This document shows, one piece after another, positions 19,216 through 28,344 of a stretch of DNA of 64,000 nt. The stretch is from an uncultured Pelagibacteraceae bacterium. GTDB lineage: Bacteria > Pseudomonadota > Alphaproteobacteria > Pelagibacterales > Pelagibacteraceae. Position 1 is the stretch's first letter, and every line of letters begins with the position of its first letter. Made by a program: the position numbers and the translations under genes. The notes under the pieces were generated by a model. It searched no databases and had not been told where the DNA came from. It was given only the letters and a program-made list of their open reading frames with translations. The DNA is taken from positions 1 to 64,000 of the forward strand of contig CACBEJ010000004.1 of the NCBI GenBank assembly GCA_902538255.1. The letters are read 5' to 3'.

Positions 19216-20508
19216 AACGATAAATATTGTAGTTGGATAAATGAACTTAATCACAGAACAAATATAAGGTCGCTTTTATCAAATGAAGAATGTGATTGGT
19301 TAATAATAGGTGCAGGTTACACAGGTTTGTCTGCTGCAAGAAAATTAGGTCAAATAAATTCAAACTTAAAAATTATACTTGTAGATGCTCAATTAGCAGG
19401 GGAGGGTGCTAGTGGAAGAAATTCTGGTTACTTAGTTGACACAACTTTGAATGATGGTTTCATATCAAATAAAGAGCTGCATGATTATAAAAAGAAAGTT
19501 GATATTTATTCACTAGGAATAGATGTAGTAAAAAAATTTATTAAAGAATATCAAGTAGACTGTGATTGGAATGAAAGTGGTAAATATTTTGCTTCTTCAA
19601 AAATTGAAGATAAAAAAATTTTATATAACTTTTCAAATACATTATACAAGTTAGGATTTGAACATAGTATATTTGGAAATAAGGAATTGTCTAAAAGATT
19701 AGGTACTAGTTTTTATAATATTGGACTTTATACAAAAGGTGGTATTTTATTACATCCAGGAAAATTAGTTAGAGCAATGGTTGACGCTCTACCTTCTAAT
19801 GTTTTTTTGTATGAAAATTCCTGTTTGTTAAATTGGTCTAAAAATAAAGACTTTATATCTTGTAATTTTAAAAACGGAATAATTATATCAAAAAATATTA
19901 TTTTTGCTGTGAATGGTTTCTTGAAATCATTAGGAATAAAATCAAATTACAATTTTCCTATTTCTTTAACTGCTAGTATGACAAGAAGATTATCTGATGA
20001 TGAATTTAAATCTATCGGAGAACCAAAAGAATGGGGTGTATTACCTGTTAGGCCAATGGGCGCAACAATAAGAATGACGAAAGATAGGAGAATTTTGATA
20101 AGAAATACAGCAGAAGTTCATAGTCCATTTAATATGTCTAGGGATCTTCTTCAAAAAAGATCTTTAAAGCAAAAAATTGGAATACAAAAAAGATTTCCAC
20201 ATTTACCTAAAGATATAATTAGATCATCTTGGTCTGGAATTGTATCGAGAACGAGAAATAGCTCTCAAATATTTGAAAAAATCGATAATAATATTTTTGC
20301 TGCAGGTAGTTATAATGGTTCAGGTATTGGGGTAGGAACTTTATTTGGTGAACAAATCGCACTTAAAGCAAGTGAGCAAAACACAAAAGAAATTAAAATT
20401 ATTGAAGCTAGAAATAAAGTTACTTTACTTCCTCCAGAACCCTTCTTAAGCCTAGGCATAAGAGCAAGGTTGCTTTTTGAACGTATAAAGGCAAAGTCTG
20501 AAACATAG
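19204..20508 (+). CDS. FAD-dependent oxidoreductase (DadA/PuuB-like amine oxidoreductase)
   Basis: CDWLIIGAGYTGLSAARKLGQ Rossmann motif; AGEGASGRNSGYLVD; AAGSYNGSGIGVGTLFGEQIA. Confidence 0.85.
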   Translation: MEVTNDKYCSWINELNHRTNIRSLLSNEECDWLIIGAGYTGLSAARKLGQINSNLKIILVDAQLAGEGASGRNSGYLVDTTLNDGFISNKELHDYKKKVDIYSLGIDVVKKFIKEYQVDCDWNESGKYFASSKIEDKKILYNFSNTLYKLGFEHSIFGNKELSKRLGTSFYNIGLYTKGGILLHPGKLVRAMVDALPSNVFLYENSCLLNWSKNKDFISCNFKNGIIISKNIIFAVNGFLKSLGIKSNYNFPISLTASMTRRLSDDEFKSIGEPKEWGVLPVRPMGATIRMTKDRRILIRNTAEVHSPFNMSRDLLQKRSLKQKIGIQKRFPHLPKDIIRSSWSGIVSRTRNSSQIFEKIDNNIFAAGSYNGSGIGVGTLFGEQIALKASEQNTKEIKIIEARNKVTLLPPEPFLSLGIRARLLFERIKAKSET

Positions 20509-20566
20509 ATTTTATATTATATACTATTAAAAAAATGATATATAGGATTTATTTTGAAAGAATAAA

Positions 20567-21793
20567 GTGAAAACAAATATTTTTAAATTATTTAAAAAAA
20601 AACAAATAAGAAAACTAAAATTTAATTATCCATTACATGAAGATGCATTAAATGAAAAAGATTTAGCTGAAGGACTAAAAGTTCTGATAAGTAGACAGCT
20701 TACGATGTCAAAAAAGACAACAGAATTTGAGAAATATTTTCAAAAAAAAATGGGTTTAAAATATTGCTTAATGGTTAATTCAGGTTCATCTGCGAATTTG
20801 TTAGCTTTATTTGCTTTGATTAATCCTATGAAAAAGAATCATCTAAAAGCCGGAGATGAGTGTTTAGTACCTGCGGTTTGTTGGTCAACTTCGCTTTGGC
20901 CAGTTATTCAATCTGGTTTAAAGCCAAAATTAATTGATGTAGACATAAATTCTTTTTCTATAAATTTAGAAACAATAAAAAAAAATGTAACAAAAAAAAC
21001 CAAAGCAATTATTTTAATAAATGTACTCGGTAATTGTTCTGAAATTGATAAAATTCAAGAATTTGCCAATAAAAATAATATATATTTAATCGAAGATAAT
21101 TGTGAGTCTTTAGGCTCAAAATTTAAAAAAAAATATTTAGGAACTTACGGTGATTTTAGTTCTTTCTCTTTCTATTATTCTCATCAAATTACTTCAGGGG
21201 AGGGTGGTATGGTAGCTTGCAAAACTAAAGAGGATTATGATTTATTAAAAGTATTAAGAGCACATGGTTGGGATCGAGATGTAAAAAAAAAAAATAATAG
21301 AAAAAAATTTAATTTTATTAATTCTGGATTTAATTTAAGACCCTTAGAAGTTTCTGCTGCCATCGGATTAAATCAATTTAAAAGATTGCCAAAGATGATG
21401 CAAATTCGATCTTATAATAGAAATCGATTGATAAATAATTTAAGAAAATCAAATTTATGGAATAATCAGTTTGCTTTTTTTAATCCATCAAAAAATTTAA
21501 AACCAAGCTGGTTTGGTTTTCCATTATTAATTGATAAAAAGCTAGCTTATAAAAAAGATAAGTTCTTAGACTTCATAGGACTTCAAGGAATTGAGACAAG
21601 ACCAATAATAAGTGGAAATTTTTCTAAACAACATGCAATTAAATTGTATAAAATTGATCACAATAAAAAAAAATTAGTAAATGCTGATGATATTGATAGA
21701 CGAGGTTTTTTTATAGGTTTACCCACAGTAAAACTTTCTAAAGAAAAACTTAAAAAAATAACAAAATTACTTTTGAAAATTTCTGATATATAA
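20567..21793 (+). CDS. DegT/DnrJ/EryC1-fold PLP enzyme with His at the catalytic Lys position (RfbH/E1/ColD-type sugar 3-dehydrase-like)
   Basis: GTG start; LMVNSGSSANLLAL, PAVCWSTSLWPVIQSGLKPKLIDVD, SFSFYYSHQITSGEGGMVAC. Confidence 0.75.
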   Translation: MKTNIFKLFKKKQIRKLKFNYPLHEDALNEKDLAEGLKVLISRQLTMSKKTTEFEKYFQKKMGLKYCLMVNSGSSANLLALFALINPMKKNHLKAGDECLVPAVCWSTSLWPVIQSGLKPKLIDVDINSFSINLETIKKNVTKKTKAIILINVLGNCSEIDKIQEFANKNNIYLIEDNCESLGSKFKKKYLGTYGDFSSFSFYYSHQITSGEGGMVACKTKEDYDLLKVLRAHGWDRDVKKKNNRKKFNFINSGFNLRPLEVSAAIGLNQFKRLPKMMQIRSYNRNRLINNLRKSNLWNNQFAFFNPSKNLKPSWFGFPLLIDKKLAYKKDKFLDFIGLQGIETRPIISGNFSKQHAIKLYKIDHNKKKLVNADDIDRRGFFIGLPTVKLSKEKLKKITKLLLKISDI

Positions 21794-22612
21794 ATGATCA
21801 ATTGTGCAATAACTGGATCAACTGGTGTTTTAGGAAAAAGAATTAAAAAATTATTACCATATAAATTTTATGAATTTAAAGAAGATTTAAGAAATAAAAA
21901 AAAAGTTGAGAGATGGGTTTTTGGTAATGATTTTGATATAATTATACACCTTGCAGCTTTAGTACCTGTTGATGAAGTGAATAAAAATTACAAAAAAGCT
22001 TATAATATAAATGTGACCGGTACATTAAATTTGATCAATTCAATTTTAAAAAAAAAAATAAAACCTAGATGGTTTTTTTTCTCATCAACATCACATGTTT
22101 ACAAATCTAGTCAAAAATATTTAAGGATAAGAGAAACATTTAAAACAAAACCACAAAATAAATACGGAAAAACAAAACTTTTAGCAGAAAATTTATTAAA
22201 AAATAAATTAAAAGATAAAAAAATAAAACTTTGTATTGGTAGAATATTTAGTTTTACTGATAAAAATCAAAAACCACCATATGTAATACCAAGTATAAAA
22301 AAAAAAATTAATTCAAAAAATAAAAATATTTTATTAGAAAATTTAAATCATTATAGAGATTTTTTGAGTACAAAAGACATTGTAAAAGCAATTGATACTT
22401 TAAGAAAAAAAGATAAGACTGGAATATATAATATTGGAAGTGGAAAAAAATTTAAATTAAAAGAAATAGCGAAATTATTAGCAAAAAAAAAGAAATTACA
22501 ATTTAAAGATAATTTAGTCTCAACTTATCTAATTTCTGATAATTCAAAATTAAAAAGTCTTAAATGGAGACCGTTAAGATATAAAAAAAAATTAGAATAC
22601 TTTTATAAATGA
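21794..22612 (+). CDS. NAD-dependent epimerase/dehydratase family protein (nucleotide-sugar SDR)
   Basis: AITGSTGVLGKRI; IIHLAALVPVDE; FFSSTSHVY; NKYGKTKLLAE (YxxxK). Confidence 0.85.
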   Translation: MINCAITGSTGVLGKRIKKLLPYKFYEFKEDLRNKKKVERWVFGNDFDIIIHLAALVPVDEVNKNYKKAYNINVTGTLNLINSILKKKIKPRWFFFSSTSHVYKSSQKYLRIRETFKTKPQNKYGKTKLLAENLLKNKLKDKKIKLCIGRIFSFTDKNQKPPYVIPSIKKKINSKNKNILLENLNHYRDFLSTKDIVKAIDTLRKKDKTGIYNIGSGKKFKLKEIAKLLAKKKKLQFKDNLVSTYLISDNSKLKSLKWRPLRYKKKLEYFYK

Positions 22613-23340
22613 AAGAAATAAATATTATTATTCCTACTTACAATGAAGGTAAAAATATTTTATTTCTAGTAAAAGAAATAAAAAAAATAATTCCAAACTC
22701 TTTCATATGTATTGTAGATGATTCCAAAGATCTAAAAATTGGATCTATTATAAATAGGAGTAATTTTAAAAGAGTTTTATATATTCATAGAAAAAACTCT
22801 AAAGGTAGAGGTTCAGCAGTTCTCTACGGTTTTAAAAAATTATTTAGGAATTATAAAAAACAAATTTTTATTGAAATGGATGCTGATTTCTCACATGACC
22901 CAAGAGAATTAAAAAGGAATATTCAATTATTTAATACCTCAAAATGTGATTTATTGATTGCAAGCCGATATTTAAAAAAAAGTAAAATTAAAAATTGGCC
23001 AATTGCAAGAAAGATATTTTCTAAAATGTCCAATTTGTTAGCTCAAAGGTTATTAAAAATAAATGTAAGTGATTACACCAATGGTTTTAGAATATATTCT
23101 AGCAGAGCAACAAAGTTAATTTTAAAAAGATGTGGTAAGATTGGAGACGGGTTTATTATTTTATCAGAAATTCTTGTAGCGGTGCATGTTAACAAATATA
23201 ATATAAATGAGACACATTCTATTTTTGTAAACAGATTACGTGGAGAAAGTAATGTTAATTTTTCTTTAATTTTGAATTCACTATTAGGTTTAATTAAACT
23301 TTATTTAACAAAAAATAAATATCTAATTGATAAAAAGTAA
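22609..23340 (+). CDS. family 2 glycosyltransferase (polyprenyl-phosphate sugar transferase-like)
   Basis: INIIIPTYNEGKNILFLVKEI; FIEMDADFSHDPREL; SDYTNGFRIYS. Confidence 0.9.
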   Translation: MKEINIIIPTYNEGKNILFLVKEIKKIIPNSFICIVDDSKDLKIGSIINRSNFKRVLYIHRKNSKGRGSAVLYGFKKLFRNYKKQIFIEMDADFSHDPRELKRNIQLFNTSKCDLLIASRYLKKSKIKNWPIARKIFSKMSNLLAQRLLKINVSDYTNGFRIYSSRATKLILKRCGKIGDGFIILSEILVAVHVNKYNINETHSIFVNRLRGESNVNFSLILNSLLGLIKLYLTKNKYLIDKK

Positions 23341-23342
23341 AG

Positions 23343-24533
23343 ATGAATTTTAAAAGACTTACTTTATTTATCTTACCTTTAATAATTTCATCATTAATTA
23401 TTATTTTATCCAATGATATAGATTTATGGAAAAATTTTTGGAAAATATTTAATGTCCCAGTGCAATTACCTCCATTTTCAGATTTAGACTCTATTTCAAG
23501 AGCACTTGATGCAAAATTACAAGGTTTAGATCCATATTTTGATAATCCATATGATCTTTCTCAAAAGCCATATTCATACACAAGTATATGGCTTACATTT
23601 TTTGAATTATTTAGATTAAATGATCAAATTAATTTTAGAGTATTCAATTTTCTAATAATTTATTTTTATATATTTATTTTCATTAAATTGTCGTTCAAAA
23701 TTAATTCAAATATTTTTTCAATTTTTTTAATTATTAGTTTTTTTTCGACATCAAATTTACTTTTGCTAGAAAGATTAAATATAGAAATTATTATAATTAT
23801 TTTAGTATTTTTTATTTCGATAATTAAAAATGATTATTTAAAATTACCAATTTATTTTTCAGCTATTTTCTTAAAGTTATACCCAATCTTTGCTGTATTT
23901 ATTTTTATGAAAAATAAAAAATTATTTTTTTTAATTATTTTTTTATCTCTGATTTTGTTGGCGATTATCAAAGATCAAATTTATCTTATTCTAAAAAATT
24001 CTATTGAATATGCTTTAATTTTTGTTCATGGCTTTCCATCAATTATCAAAGGAATTTCTTATTATTCTATTCGAAATGACCTATTAATTAACGAAAATAA
24101 TTATTTAAATTTTAAGATTTTATTTATTATTGCAGCTATAGTTTATACATCTTTAATATTTTTTTATAACTTTAGATTAGGTAAAAAAAATCTTAAAAAA
24201 GAATTTACCCTGGAGGAAAAATTTTTTGTATGTGGTGCAGGTATTTACATTGGTAAAATGTTATTTTTTTCAAACTGGGATTATGGTCTTATATTTTTAA
24301 TATTCACTTTGCCATATATAATTAGATTTAATAACAATTATAAATATATGTATTTACTAATTTTAATTATATGCATGAATAGTATTTATTTTGAGGGTGG
24401 CAACAGATATACAATTTTTTATGCCTCTAAAGCATTTATAGTTCATTTATTTAAGATTATAATTTTTTCTTACTTATGTTTTTATTTTAGCAAAATTATA
24501 AACACACATTTAGAATTAAAATTTAAAAAATAA
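23343..24533 (+). CDS. multi-TM glycosyltransferase-like membrane protein (GT87/DUF2029-like)
   Basis: 396 aa; multiple TM; 'FSDLDSISRALDAKLQGLDPYFDNPYD' and 'FLKLYPIFAVFIF' resemble the DUF2029 family; follows the GT2 gene. Confidence 0.6.
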   Translation: MNFKRLTLFILPLIISSLIIILSNDIDLWKNFWKIFNVPVQLPPFSDLDSISRALDAKLQGLDPYFDNPYDLSQKPYSYTSIWLTFFELFRLNDQINFRVFNFLIIYFYIFIFIKLSFKINSNIFSIFLIISFFSTSNLLLLERLNIEIIIIILVFFISIIKNDYLKLPIYFSAIFLKLYPIFAVFIFMKNKKLFFLIIFLSLILLAIIKDQIYLILKNSIEYALIFVHGFPSIIKGISYYSIRNDLLINENNYLNFKILFIIAAIVYTSLIFFYNFRLGKKNLKKEFTLEEKFFVCGAGIYIGKMLFFSNWDYGLIFLIFTLPYIIRFNNNYKYMYLLILIICMNSIYFEGGNRYTIFYASKAFIVHLFKIIIFSYLCFYFSKIINTHLELKFKK

Positions 24534-24537
24534 GTAA

Positions 24538-25314
24538 TTATTTGATTAAAGCTTTTACAGATCCAAGTTTCTCAACTTTTCCAATATAGTTTCCTTTTCC
24601 CATGATCGGTACAACCCCAACTGATGAACCAGTAAAAACCCAAAAATCTTTATTTAAATTTATTTTATCTTTTTTGACTTTATTTAAAACAAATCTTAAT
24701 GAGTTTAATGGATTTATGTATACTGTATTCGTATTTCCAGTTACGCTTTGATTTAGTCTTTTATTGAAAATATTCGTTTTTAAATTGTCAATATTTATTT
24801 TTTTGTATTTTTTTAATGATCCAACTAAAAATTTTACATTAGCACCAAAATCACTACATAAGTCACCAAAAGAGGTAATTCCTTTTTTTCTTTGTCTATA
24901 ACCAACTATTTCAATACAAGGTGCCATGTACGAAATATATTTAGTAATATTTTTTTTAGATATTTTACCTTTTGAAGAGAAAAAACTTTTTTTAATTAAA
25001 TAACAGACTTCAAGTTCGATTCCTAAAGTTGACTTATTTATTTTTACTTTTTCTCCACTTTTAATAAAATTTCTACTAAAAACTGATGCAACGAAAGGCT
25101 CTTTTTCCTTCAGCTTTTTCATTAGTGGAATTCCTGTACCACCAGCTTTAAAACCAATTATTGGGTCTTTAATTTTACTTTCACATAGTTTTCTAAATTT
25201 ATCTGCATCAGTTAGTTTTTTTGTAAATTTACTTGGTATTGGTGAAATAATTTTATTTGTTAAAAAAGCATTAACTAATTTGTCTGAAATTTTATCTCTA
25301 AGTGTTTTTGCCAT
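24538..25314 (-). CDS. 2-keto-4-pentenoate hydratase / FAH-superfamily protein
   Basis: PIIGFKAGGTGIPLMKKL; LGIELEVCYLI; FTGSSVGVVPI. Confidence 0.7.
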   Translation of the reverse strand: MAKTLRDKISDKLVNAFLTNKIISPIPSKFTKKLTDADKFRKLCESKIKDPIIGFKAGGTGIPLMKKLKEKEPFVASVFSRNFIKSGEKVKINKSTLGIELEVCYLIKKSFFSSKGKISKKNITKYISYMAPCIEIVGYRQRKKGITSFGDLCSDFGANVKFLVGSLKKYKKINIDNLKTNIFNKRLNQSVTGNTNTVYINPLNSLRFVLNKVKKDKINLNKDFWVFTGSSVGVVPIMGKGNYIGKVEKLGSVKALIK

Positions 25315-25322
25315 AATATTTT

Positions 25323-26189
25323 TTAATATATTTTTTTTGATGTTTGATTAATAACAAATATTCCTGAAGTTGTAATTATTATTGCACCTATAATAGTAAA
25401 TAAATCTGGAATATCACCATAAAAGAAAAATCCAAAAATTATTGCCCAAAAAATTAAAGTGTAATGAAATGGTTGAATTATACTAGCTCTTGCGTTCTTC
25501 AAAGCTAATATTTGAAAGTAAATACCTAATGAAAAAAACAAACCAATTGGTACAAAGAAATATAGAGATTTAATATCTATTGGTTGCCAAAAATTGAATG
25601 CCATAATTGAAGTGATTAAAATTCCAACTAAAGAGGAATAGAATAAAGATACTTCTGGGGCATCATATTCATTAATTTTCTTTGTAGCTATTTGATAAAG
25701 ACCAAGAAAAAATGCAGCTAATAAAGGAATGAAAGAATTTACATTAAATACATCAGATGCAGGTCTAATTATTATCAACACTCCAATGAAACCAACAAAA
25801 ATTGCTATCCATATTTTTATTGAGACTTTTTCATTCAAAATGAATACTGACAATGTAACAATAATGATAGGAGCTAACGCACCTATGCTATGAGCATTAG
25901 CTAAAGACAAATATTTAAAAGATAAAACAAAAAAACCAGATTCTAAAATTGATAATAAACTTCTGATAATTTGAAGTTTTAAATTATTAGATTTATAAAA
26001 ATTATAATTGCTAGCTCTTTTTGCTTCTATGAGGCATAGAAAAAGTACAAATGTATATTTAATAAATAATAATTGAAATATGGAGTAGTGTATAACGGCA
26101 GTTTTCTGAATTGCATCTAGAATTGAAAATGAAAAGTAAGCAATTATAGCAAAAATAATTCCTATTATTTCTTTTGATTTATTATTCAT
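25323..26189 (-). CDS. EamA/DMT-family transporter
   Basis: 288 aa 10-TM protein; AFLSFSILDAIQK-type start; NEKVSIKIWIAIFVGFIGVLIIIRP. Confidence 0.85.
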   Translation of the reverse strand: MNNKSKEIIGIIFAIIAYFSFSILDAIQKTAVIHYSIFQLLFIKYTFVLFLCLIEAKRASNYNFYKSNNLKLQIIRSLLSILESGFFVLSFKYLSLANAHSIGALAPIIIVTLSVFILNEKVSIKIWIAIFVGFIGVLIIIRPASDVFNVNSFIPLLAAFFLGLYQIATKKINEYDAPEVSLFYSSLVGILITSIMAFNFWQPIDIKSLYFFVPIGLFFSLGIYFQILALKNARASIIQPFHYTLIFWAIIFGFFFYGDIPDLFTIIGAIIITTSGIFVINQTSKKIY

Positions 26190-26207
26190 TTTATTTTGTT
26201 AAATTAG

Positions 26208-27008
26208 TTACTTTAAGACAGACATTGGATCCAATCTTGTTTGAAACCAATTTATTCTAAAATCTAGATGAGGTCCTGTAGATCTTCCTGTTGAGCCTAC
26301 AGTTCCTATTATATCTCCTTGATTAATTTCATCATCAACTGAGACTAATATATTTTCTAAGTGAGAATATATTGTTGATATCCCATGACCATGATCCATT
26401 ATGACTGTTCCCCCCGTATAATATAAATCATCTTCAGCCATTGTAACCACACCTGAACCAGATGACTTAATCATGGTACCTTGTTTAGCTGCAATATCTA
26501 TTCCATAATGAGGCCATCTTGGTTTACCATTTAAAATTCTTTGACTACCATAAACACCACTGATTATACCCTCAACTGGCATTATAAACTTTTCTTTAAA
26601 AAATTGTAGATCAGAATTTATTGCCCTTGCTTCTCCAATTGCATTATTTTCTTTTTTTATTCTTTTATAAACAGATTCAGGAGGGGTGACTTTACTTTCT
26701 GCTAAACCGTCTATTCTCTGTATATTATATTTCCTTTTTAAAACTTTTTTTGTAGTTATTGATTTTGTTCCATTGATAATTTTTGTAAATGTTAGGTCGT
26801 ATTTTTGATCTCGATCTATACCAAAAACAAAAAAACCATCTTTTGATACTTTAACCTCTTTTTTTCCAACAATAATTTTAGCCCCAGGATCAGTTTTACC
26901 TAATATAAAATGACCTTGAAGAAATTTACCTTGGAATTCAATAGCTTTAACTGGTGATATAAAAATTAAAAAAACAAAAAAAAGTCTATAAATTATTGAG
27001 CTGTCCAT
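26208..27008 (-). CDS. M23 family metallopeptidase (LytM), secreted
   Basis: PHYGIDIAAKQGTMIKSSGSGVVTMAED, VIMDHGHGISTIYSHL, GSTGRSTGPHLDFRI; start reassigned to MDSSIIYRLFFVFLIFISPVKA (signal peptide); the ORF track starts at 27071. Confidence 0.85.
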   Translation of the reverse strand: MDSSIIYRLFFVFLIFISPVKAIEFQGKFLQGHFILGKTDPGAKIIVGKKEVKVSKDGFFVFGIDRDQKYDLTFTKIINGTKSITTKKVLKRKYNIQRIDGLAESKVTPPESVYKRIKKENNAIGEARAINSDLQFFKEKFIMPVEGIISGVYGSQRILNGKPRWPHYGIDIAAKQGTMIKSSGSGVVTMAEDDLYYTGGTVIMDHGHGISTIYSHLENILVSVDDEINQGDIIGTVGSTGRSTGPHLDFRINWFQTRLDPMSVLK

Positions 27009-27751
27009 CCACCATCTATAATTATTGATGTCCCAGTTATCATTGAAGATGCTGATGATGCCAAGAAACACACTGTTGTAGCCACATCACTTTCAGTAGC
27101 TGCTTTTCCCATAGGAATATTACTAAGTGCTAATTTTTTAAATTTTTTGTTTTTAAAAAAATTTTTTACCATTGGCGTTTCAACAAAAGTAGGTGCTACA
27201 GTATTAACTCTGATATTTTTTTTAGCTAACTCTACACCCATTCCTTTTGTTAATCCTTCAATTCCAAATTTTGTCATATTGTAAACATTTCTTCCTCCCA
27301 TGCCAACATGACCAAGTTGAGATGACATATTTATAATTGAACCATGTCTTTTTTTATTTTTGAGCATCTTTTTTACAACAAGTTGTGCTACGTTAAACGC
27401 CGCTTTTAAATTTAAATCTACTAGATAATTCATACTTTTTTGTTTTATTTTTTCAAATGGCTCTGGAATGTTAGTTCCAGCATTGTTTACTAATACATCA
27501 ATAATTTTAATTTTATCTAATTTTTGTTTTAAATCTTCATAGTTCATTACATCGCATGAAACCTTAATAATTTTACCTTTGGCTTTTTTGATATCTTTTT
27601 CTAATTTATTAAGATCTGAAGATGTTCTGCTTAAGGCTATAACCGTTGCGCCTGCTTCTGCTAATGCAATGGAACATGCTCTTCCAAGACCTTTACCTGC
27701 ACCGGTAACTAAAGCATATTTATTTTTTAGATTTATTTTTTGAAGATACAT
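26993..27751 (-). CDS. SDR family oxidoreductase
   Basis: ALVTGAGKGLGRACSIALAEAGA; NNAGTN; YNMTKFGIEGLTKGM. Confidence 0.9.
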   Translation of the reverse strand: MYLQKINLKNKYALVTGAGKGLGRACSIALAEAGATVIALSRTSSDLNKLEKDIKKAKGKIIKVSCDVMNYEDLKQKLDKIKIIDVLVNNAGTNIPEPFEKIKQKSMNYLVDLNLKAAFNVAQLVVKKMLKNKKRHGSIINMSSQLGHVGMGGRNVYNMTKFGIEGLTKGMGVELAKKNIRVNTVAPTFVETPMVKNFFKNKKFKKLALSNIPMGKAATESDVATTVCFLASSASSMITGTSIIIDGGWTAQ

Positions 27752-28344
27752 TAAAAGAATAATATTTTAATATCTGTGTAAATCAACTCAACAGCTACAA
27801 TTAAAATGGCTAATAATCCAAGCCAAGCTATCCATCTATATTTTTTAATCCATCCAGAAATTAAAGTTGCTGCAGTTGCCATTAAAACAATTGATAAAAC
27901 TAACCCAAAAACAAGAAGACCATAGTGATCACCAGCTGCACCGGCAACACCTAAAACATTATCTAAACTCATTGTAAAATCTGCGAGTAAAACAGTCCAA
28001 ATTGCTTTAAGAAAACTTGAATTATCCACTCTTACATTTTCCTCTGTTTGTGAACCTTTGATTACGTCTACATAAAGCTTGTAAACAATATAAAGTAATA
28101 ACAATCCACCAATTAATCTTAAACCGGTGATTTGTAGCAGATAAGCTGTAAGTAAGGTCAATATTATTCTTAAAATTACAGCACCACCGATTCCCCAAAA
28201 AATTACTTTTTTTCTTTGTTCAGGTGGAAATTTAGATGCAACCATTCCAATTATTATTGCGTTGTCACCCGCTAAAACTAAATCAATAAGAATTATTTGA
28301 GTTACTATTGCTATTTGTTCAGGTGTAAAGAATTCTGCAAACAT
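27751..28344 (-). CDS. TerC family membrane protein (YjbE-type)
   Basis: LIDLVLAGDNAIIIGMVASKFPPEQRKKVIFWGIGGAV; LLADFTMSLDNVLGVAG. Confidence 0.9.
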   Translation of the reverse strand: MFAEFFTPEQIAIVTQIILIDLVLAGDNAIIIGMVASKFPPEQRKKVIFWGIGGAVILRIILTLLTAYLLQITGLRLIGGLLLLYIVYKLYVDVIKGSQTEENVRVDNSSFLKAIWTVLLADFTMSLDNVLGVAGAAGDHYGLLVFGLVLSIVLMATAATLISGWIKKYRWIAWLGLLAILIVAVELIYTDIKILFF

